A DNA stretch of 64,000 nt from Rhizophagus clarus (lineage: Eukaryota; Glomeromycota; Glomeromycetes; Glomerales; Glomeraceae): positions 226,501-290,500 of the forward strand of contig BLAL01000040.1 in NCBI GenBank assembly GCA_015698045.1, written 5' to 3'. Of the stretch, positions 58,700 through 64,000 are shown piece after piece. Position 1 is the stretch's first letter. The number at the start of each line of letters is the position of its first letter. The position numbers were made by a program, and so were the translations under genes. Under the pieces are notes generated by a model, which ran no database searches, had not been told where the DNA came from, and was given only the letters and a program-made list of their open reading frames with translations.

Positions 58700-60826
58700 T
58701 TAAGCAGAACCAGCTTTATTAGCTGAGTCCGAGGAAGTTGAAGAAGAAGCAATGGAACCAATAAAACCGCTGATGGAGTTGGCAAGCATATCCAATTTGT
58801 TTTCAATAGCTGAATGCTTCGCATTAATGGCTTGAATTTCGTCTTGAGTTTGGGAGGAGGGGGGAGCCATATGAGAAGTAGGAGACAATGAAGAGATATC
58901 AGGGATATCAACTGGAGCGGAGATGGGAGCTCTAACTGGTCGCGAGGGAATGAAACCAGGAGATAGGGGGTTAAGGGTCTTTTGTACGGGTGAAACAGCA
59001 GGGCGGGGAGAGACCTGCTTAACAGTAGGAGTAGGTATAACCGGCGCGTCTATGAGCATCTCAGAAGTTTGACTAGCGGTTGAGATGTCAGGCGGGGGCA
59101 GCAAACCGAGGTGTTGCTCGATACGACTCATACGTCTATCGTTGAGTTCTAAGGCAGTGATACGATCCCGAACGTCAGCCATGTCTTGTTGGAGAGATTT
59201 CAACAAGGATAGAATATTAGCAGCTTCGTGAGGAGACATAGTAGTAGCTTGATTGGGTGTTGAGAGAGGAAGGGGAGAACGTACGACCGTAGAAAAGGAA
59301 ACTGAACGGTCACGTTTATCATTGGATTTAGAGCGGTCTCGGTGAGGATTGTTATTAAGTCGGGTGGTGGCCAAGGGTTTTTGTGGTTGGGAGGATTGAG
59401 AGTTACCAGGACCTTGTGATCGCGAGCGCGAACGAGAACCTGAGCGTGAACGCGCTTTAATTCTGGTAGGTTGGTTGATATTGAATCGTTCTTTAAGTGC
59501 AGCCACCGGGTTCCTTCCCCTGGAACGACCTCGATCTTGGCGGCTTGGGCACTGAGAGGGGGCACAGCCTAATTTACCACATCTGTGGCAAAGTTTATTG
59601 GTATTGTCAGGGAGGTTCCATTGTAATGTGTGGCCTCGGAAACCAATGATTTGTTCCATAGCGGCATCCATGGTTTCTTGAGAATTGAACGTAACATAAG
59701 CCCAACGTTTGGGTTTATAGGAATTCAGGGAAAGGGGAACGTTGACAGCCTTAGCACCAAGATCTCTTGTGAGGGGAGCCAGGTCGATATCCTTGGTGTT
59801 AGGAGGTAATTGCGTAAGCGTAGCAACAAATGCTCGGCGGGAGGATTTCTGATCGACTGTGTAATGACACGGAGTCACCCGGAGGCAGGTGGAGAAGCAG
59901 TAAACGGCCCATTGGGTGTCGAAGCGAGTGATAGATAGGGCAGAATCATAGACAATTCTGGCTTGTTGTACTTTGGCATTTTTCCTGGAGTAAACTCGAC
60001 AGGATTGAATGTTACCGAATTTCTTGAAATAAGACATGATATTGTCTTTAGTTAGGAAGAAAGGAATATCAGTAACTTGGATGGCTCGGAGGTCCTCATC
60101 ACTCCGGAGCTGCTTAGGATCGTGGGCATGGAATACAAGATCCGGGAACTGTTGGTGAGCAGCACCAACGCAGGCATCACGGGCCTCCTTGGATTGGAAA
60201 TGAATAACGAGGCGTTTGGCATCACCAGAACCAGTCATTCTAGCTTTACCGGTGTACGATTCGTACATCTCTAAAAAGGTATTGTTGACGGCATCAATCA
60301 ATGCCTTATTGGTGGTGAAGTTCTTTAAGGTTTCAGGGGCTGAGTTGGGGGCAGCCGCAGCTTGAAAATCATTTCTGTCGATGGAGAAGGTTGGAGATTG
60401 AACAAGGAATTGATCAGCCGGAGGATCAATTACCGTAGCCTCATCAGGCGACGCGTTAAGGGGGGATGCAGGAGTCGTTGTTCTAGCATGCATGGACGCG
60501 TTGAGTCCATCAGACGCGTTATCGTTAGGCGCAGAAAGAGCCGCAGCCATATTCGGGTGTGAGGAGAGAGAAGTTGAAGCAGTATTATTTTCTTTAGAAG
60601 TAGAGGAGGGACCTTCTACTTCAACGCCAGCCGCTGTGTCGGCGACGATATCTTCATCCATAGCTTGTTCGGAGATAGTTCTAGAGCGTTTTTGTTGGAC
60701 AGCGTTTTCACCGTCAGAACCAGAGTTTTCAGAGTTATTATTGTTATTTCGTCGTTCTTGGCGGCTGGCCTTCCTACTATTAGGATTAAAGGAGCCGCGG
60801 CCTCGTCTAGCAACGTTATTAGGCAT
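58700..60826 (-). CDS. LINE-B ORF1: RRM and zinc-knuckle RNA-binding protein
   Basis: 708 aa, uninterrupted. A basic N-terminus (ARRGRGSFNPNSRKASRQER), then a low-complexity Ala/Ser/Asp region. RRM-like folds at about 248-320 (IQVTDIPFFLTKDNIMSYFK) and 333-405 (KRWAYVTFNSQETMDAAMEQ). A zinc knuckle at 413-426 (CHRCGKLGCAPSQC), spaced CX2CX4CX4C, so Cys replaces the usual His. An Arg/Ser-rich stretch about 430-520, then a helical segment (LLKSLQQDMADVRDRITALE) that could form a coiled coil. ORF1 proteins bind the element RNA into a particle. The start is the first ATG, 147 nt from the 5' end of the element. Confidence 0.94.
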   Translation of the reverse strand: MPNNVARRGRGSFNPNSRKASRQERRNNNNNSENSGSDGENAVQQKRSRTISEQAMDEDIVADTAAGVEVEGPSSTSKENNTASTSLSSHPNMAAALSAPNDNASDGLNASMHARTTTPASPLNASPDEATVIDPPADQFLVQSPTFSIDRNDFQAAAAPNSAPETLKNFTTNKALIDAVNNTFLEMYESYTGKARMTGSGDAKRLVIHFQSKEARDACVGAAHQQFPDLVFHAHDPKQLRSDEDLRAIQVTDIPFFLTKDNIMSYFKKFGNIQSCRVYSRKNAKVQQARIVYDSALSITRFDTQWAVYCFSTCLRVTPCHYTVDQKSSRRAFVATLTQLPPNTKDIDLAPLTRDLGAKAVNVPLSLNSYKPKRWAYVTFNSQETMDAAMEQIIGFRGHTLQWNLPDNTNKLCHRCGKLGCAPSQCPSRQDRGRSRGRNPVAALKERFNINQPTRIKARSRSGSRSRSRSQGPGNSQSSQPQKPLATTRLNNNPHRDRSKSNDKRDRSVSFSTVVRSPLPLSTPNQATTMSPHEAANILSLLKSLQQDMADVRDRITALELNDRRMSRIEQHLGLLPPPDISTASQTSEMLIDAPVIPTPTVKQVSPRPAVSPVQKTLNPLSPGFIPSRPVRAPISAPVDIPDISSLSPTSHMAPPSSQTQDEIQAINAKHSAIENKLDMLANSISGFIGSIASSSTSSDSANKAGSA

Positions 60827-61359
60827 ATTCGAGGACTTTTAGGTAGGGAAAACTATAAGTTTTTTGAAAAAAGTGTTAGCTAAAAAAATGGACAGAGTGA
60901 TCAGCGGAAAAAGGAGCGCAGATCGTTAGAATTTAAATTCAAATTAACCAATCCATTTAATTGAATCAGAATAAATAGAATATTTCGGACGAGAGTTTCT
61001 GGGCAACAGTGTAGCCAAAAGTGGAGGAACCTCGTCAGGGATTACCATGTAAGTAAATAAATAAAATTACATTCATATAAATTAAATGTATTTATCGAAT
61101 ATTCAAACTGATTTTGATATTTAGAACTATGTCCTTTATCGTAATGGTAACCCTGGGCGGCGGCTGTGGACGCGTACTGGCCAAAGATATTATCGCGAAT
61201 TTAGAACGAGATTTTGGGAGAGGCCAGGTAATTATACTATAATAAAATTTATAATTAATATTTACGTTCATGTTTTAAATTTGATAAATTTGATCAATTT
61301 TAGTCACGCGTGATGATCGTAGGAGAAGGAGAAACTTACCTACGTATCGTAGAAGATAA

Positions 61360-61756
61360 TTATTTTTATTTTTTTATTTATTAAGTGAGTAGCTAGGCCC
61401 AGTCCGTACCAAATATCGGCTGGAGACTCACGTTTTTTTTGGGCTGTGACTGATACTGACGTCCACGCCGTACAGCCTGGGTACTATTTTATAAAATAGT
61501 AGCGAACAAGTATCAAATGTGTATTTTTTTTATTAAGTTATAATAAAAATTAGAATTTACTTTAATTTTAACATAAAAATTGTAAATGATAAAAAATTCG
61601 TAAATAAAAATAAATTTGTTTTCCCAAACTTAAAAAAAAGGTGTTTATATAAAAGAAAAGGTGTTTATATTATTTTTGATTATTCAATAGTATCACATGC
61701 CCCTTGTATACGTTCTACTGCATACGCAGCTTTAACGATCGAATAGTAATATTAAA
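61360..61756. other. 3' side of the Myb/SANT-like gene, no gene recognised
   Basis: The stretch 61395-61500 is unusually GC-rich for the region (AGTCCGTACCAAATATCGGC) and ends in a perfect 16-bp palindrome CTATTTTATAAAATAG, which could serve as a transcript-end hairpin. The rest is AT-rich. Confidence 0.45.
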
Positions 61757-62230
61757 TTTTCAAAATATTTTAACCGTAATATTACGCAGGTTTACAGTCT
61801 CGTAAATTTTCGAAATATTTTAACCGTAATATTACGCAGATTTACAATCTCGTAAATTTTCGAAATATTTTAACCGTAATATTACGCAGGTTTACAATCT
61901 CGTAAATTTTCGAAATATTTTAACTGTAATATTACGCAGGTTTACAATCTCGTAAATTTTCGAAATATTTCAACCGTAATATTACGCAGGTTTACAGTTT
62001 CGTAAATTTGCAGAATATTTTGACCGTAATATTACGCAGGTTTACAGTTTCGTAAATTTTCGAAATATTTCAACTGTAATATTACGCAGGTTTACAGTCT
62101 CATAAATTTTCGAAATATTTTGACCGTAATATTGCGTAAATCTTACGATATTGAAAACTTGCGTAATATTTTGACCGTAATATCACATAAATCTTACGAA
62201 ATTGTAAACTTATGTAATATTTCGAAATTT
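61757..62230. repeat. 50-bp tandem array, about 9 units
   Basis: Units read TAACCGTAATATTACGCAGG then TTTACAGTCTCGTAAATTTT and CGAAATATT, phased exactly every 50 bp at 61771, 61821, 61871 and so on. It forms the right subterminal region of the inverted-repeat element. The last units diverge. Confidence 0.93.
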
Positions 62231-62312
62231 TTCGAAATATTATGCCATAAACTTTCGTAAACTTACAAAATCGTAACTTACACAATTTTTCGCCCTATAA
62301 AATTTCCTGATG

Positions 62313-62510
62313 ATAATATGTACATTGCTATAAATAAAAATGTTAATAAAACTATTATTATTTGACTTATTTATCAATAATATTTGGATAGTTGAATATA
62401 GTTTTCTTTAGGGTCGAATAAATATGTAATAATATTCTAATATAAGTAAAATGATAGGTGAATTTTCTTTTTGAATTTGAGATGATTAGCACCAAAAAAA
62501 TTGCTAAGTT
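62313..62510. mobile_element. CACTA-related fragment, inverted, right part
   Basis: Continues the fragment ending at 50597: it is the reverse complement of 21690-21900 (TAGGGTCGAATAAATATGTA, AATTTGAGAYGATTRGCACC). Homology stops near 62510, before the CACTA terminus, so this end is truncated or diverged. Confidence 0.85.
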
Positions 62511-64000
62511 TGTTTGAAAAATTGTTTTGAGAATTTTTTAACTAAAGGATCATTAATTATCTTTAATTAGACTTAAAAACTCTGATAAATTTAATATAAT
62601 CAATGATATTGTAATAATTTTATTAATACAAGTTAAGCACAAAATCTAATCATGACTTTAGTTGACTTATATATAATAGGTAACTGATAGGTAATTAATA
62701 AGTGACCAATTTGTGGCTGTTAGTAGAACTTAGAAGCATATTATATTGTATTGCTTTATCAACAAATAATTGATCATAAAATGTTATAATATGAAAGATA
62801 ATTTTGACTTTGCAAAAAAAAAAAATAAAAATTTGCAGCATAATTAGTATATACAAACTGAATAATTACCAAATAACCAATAAAATTTGATAATTTTGTT
62901 GATCATGTGATTACATAAATTATTTATTTATCTCCGTATTTTTTTTTTTTTACCAAAAAACTTTTTCTTTCTTTAAATATTTTATAAAGGTATTTTTTAT
63001 TGAAATTTTTTTTTCTATTATCATGTTATTTTTAATACTCTTATTAATATATTTTTCTAATGTATTTCTTTTTTTTACTAATATTCTAACTAATAACATT
63101 CTACTATTGATTTTTTTATTGCTCGTGTAAATAAATAGAAAATATATTGCTTATCTAAAAATAAATATAAAGGTATGGAGTTTTTTTTCCTATTATATTA
63201 TTCTTATCACTTATTAATATATTTTTCTAATGTGTTTCTTTTTACTAACGTTTCTACTAACAATATTCTACTATTAAACATTTTATTCCTTTTTTTTTAC
63301 TAATACTTCTAATATTAACACTAATATTAATACTTATATTTTATATCTTTTTATTGACATTTCTTTTCTACTTTTACTAACCTTTATACTAATATTAATA
63401 TTGATACTATAACGTAAAAAAAAAATTTTATTAACGTTCCTTTTCATTTGCTGATACTTAGTAAATTTTTTTTTATAATATTTTTTGTATAATTTTTTTA
63501 TTATTAATTAAAATAAATAAAACTTTCATATAATTAAATGAATTAAATTACTTTAATTACATGTATTTAAATTATAAATTTATTAATATTAATATTATTA
63601 AATCAATAATCTAAATGCTGTTATCTGATATGTATAAAAATTATGTCTGATATGTGCCTATTAATATTCAGGTTTGATTAGTAAATTATAAATATCTGAT
63701 ATATTTCAGTTATATATAGGATATATATCAGGTATATATAGGATACTTATTAGCGGTATCTGATAAGTGTCTAATATTTATTATAGTAATATCAGATACT
63801 TAATAAATCTATGATATATGTATATGATCGATATATGACTGATATCTAACTACCTGATATGTATGAAATATGTATAAGATATGTATACTGTGTCACCATT
63901 TTTCTGCATTTGATAGGTACATATCGGGTACCTGATATGTGTGAGATTATTAAATATCATATACATATCTCACATATGGAGTCTTTGCAATAAAAAGGTA
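62511..64000. other. AT-rich repeat debris, no gene recognised
   Basis: The stretch 63050-63300 holds two diverged copies of a roughly 170-bp unit (TTCTTTTTACTAAYRTTYCT, AYATTCTACTATT). The stretch 63620-64000 is dense in GATATGTAT/ATATCAGRTA words in both orientations. No open frame with support. Confidence 0.6.

Larger units (their letters stand above)
52708..60973 (-). mobile_element. LINE-B: near full-length non-LTR retrotransposon
   Basis: An 8,266-bp element flanked by AATAG on both sides (52703-52707 and 60974-60978), cutting the Myb/SANT-like gene. ORF1 and ORF2 are both uninterrupted. There is no long poly-A tail. It is visibly richer in G and C than everything around it. The 5' leader contains GAGTGATCAGCGGAAAAAG (60895-60913, plus strand), nearly the same as in LINE-A2 (31511-31529). 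Confidence 0.93.
52550..61359 (+). pseudogene. Small Myb/SANT-like DNA-binding protein gene, split by LINE-B
   Basis: Pieces: 52550-52707, resuming after LINE-B at 60979-61048, then exons 61125-61227 and 61304-61359, with GT-AG introns and phases that close on a TAA at 61359 (128 codons without the LINE). The N-terminal 75 residues look like a trihelix/Myb-SANT fold: W in WNWAMMDELV, W in YDFWDSIANR, W in QQCSQKWRNLVRDYH. The tail is very basic (DDRRRRRNLP). The upstream in-frame ATG at 52421 is less likely (AT-rich leader). Every piece is otherwise open, so the LINE insertion seems to be the only lesion. It sits inside the 11.7-kb inverted-repeat element and may be its accessory DNA-binding protein. 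Confidence 0.75.
50598..62312. mobile_element. 11.7-kb inverted-repeat element carrying a Myb/SANT-like gene
   Basis: Ends CATCAGGAAATTTTATAG (50598) and CTATAAAATTTCCTGATG (62312) are perfect inverted repeats, followed inward by related GCGAAAARTTGYG and CGTAATATT repeats. Comparison with the intact CACTA at 21890-21905 shows the element split that sequence, leaving at most a 2-bp (AT) duplication. No transposase was found; the only element-level gene is the Myb/SANT-like one. Superfamily unresolved (PIF/Harbinger elements carry Myb-like ORFs but have 3-bp duplications). Without LINE-B it is about 3.4 kb. Confidence 0.75.

Noticed and set aside
53914..60883. Many open frames in other frames of LINE-B
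   Set aside because: GC-richer coding DNA gives long shadow frames; only the two minus-strand ORFs show domains.
50598..62312. Assigning the 11.7-kb element to Tc1/mariner
   Set aside because: A TA duplication does not reproduce the empty CACTA sequence exactly and no DDE transposase is present.
1..64000. tRNA or rRNA genes
   Set aside because: No cloverleaf or ribosomal signature was recognised by eye; a covariance-model scan would be needed to exclude one.

Overview
The window is eukaryotic: multi-exon genes with short GT-AG introns, very AT-rich intergenic DNA, and most of the length taken up by nested transposable elements (TEs). The best guess is an arbuscular mycorrhizal fungus (Glomeromycotina, Rhizophagus irregularis-like). 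This rests on the base composition, the fungal-type CLC gene, and a SAM-like/nuclease-like protein family that I recall as greatly expanded in Rhizophagus. No database was searched.

Layout. (1) 0.3-6.2 kb: two ordinary host genes on the minus strand, a small multi-span membrane protein (4 exons) and a CLC chloride/proton antiporter (13 exons, 880 aa, frame closes exactly). (2) 8.6-10.6 kb: a degenerate satellite. (3) 12.4-15.2 kb: a DNA element with inverted ends, filled by a palindromic 30-32 bp minisatellite. (4) 15.6-35.3 kb: a dead hAT transposase gene (hAT-1) blown apart by nested insertions: hAT-2 (8-bp target duplication ATTGGGTA, carrying a SAM-family host gene relic and a dead transposase), then two copies of an ORF1-only LINE (A1, A2). 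A1 contains hAT-3, hAT-3 contains a CACTA element (3-bp duplication TAA), and the CACTA contains a 352-bp hairpin. A2 lacks hAT-3 and serves as its empty site. (5) 36.3-46.0 kb: a complete Ty3/gypsy LTR retrotransposon (two 436-bp LTRs) with gag, pol and integrase on the minus strand and a two-exon SAM-like/PD-(D/E)XK-like gene on the plus strand, between integrase and the 3' LTR. (6) 47.0-49.3 kb: a roughly 230-bp tandem repeat interrupted by a non-coding hAT (hAT-4, duplication GCTAAAAT). (7) 50.4-62.5 kb: a second, inverted piece of the CACTA family split by an 11.7-kb inverted-repeat element. That element carries a small Myb/SANT-like gene, itself split by an 8.3-kb LINE (LINE-B) whose ORF1 and ORF2 are both fully open. 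(8) The last 1.5 kb is AT-rich repeat debris.

How parts relate. Insertion order follows from target duplications, giving up to six nested layers at 22 kb. Two unrelated TEs (hAT-2 and the gypsy element) carry genes with the same kind of SAM-like domain, pointing to repeated traffic between TEs and one host gene family. The gypsy copy looks recently inserted but disabled: its LTRs differ at 6 of 436 sites, it has four in-frame TGA codons, and the integrase has an Asn where the first catalytic Asp belongs. LINE-B is the only element here that still looks able to move.
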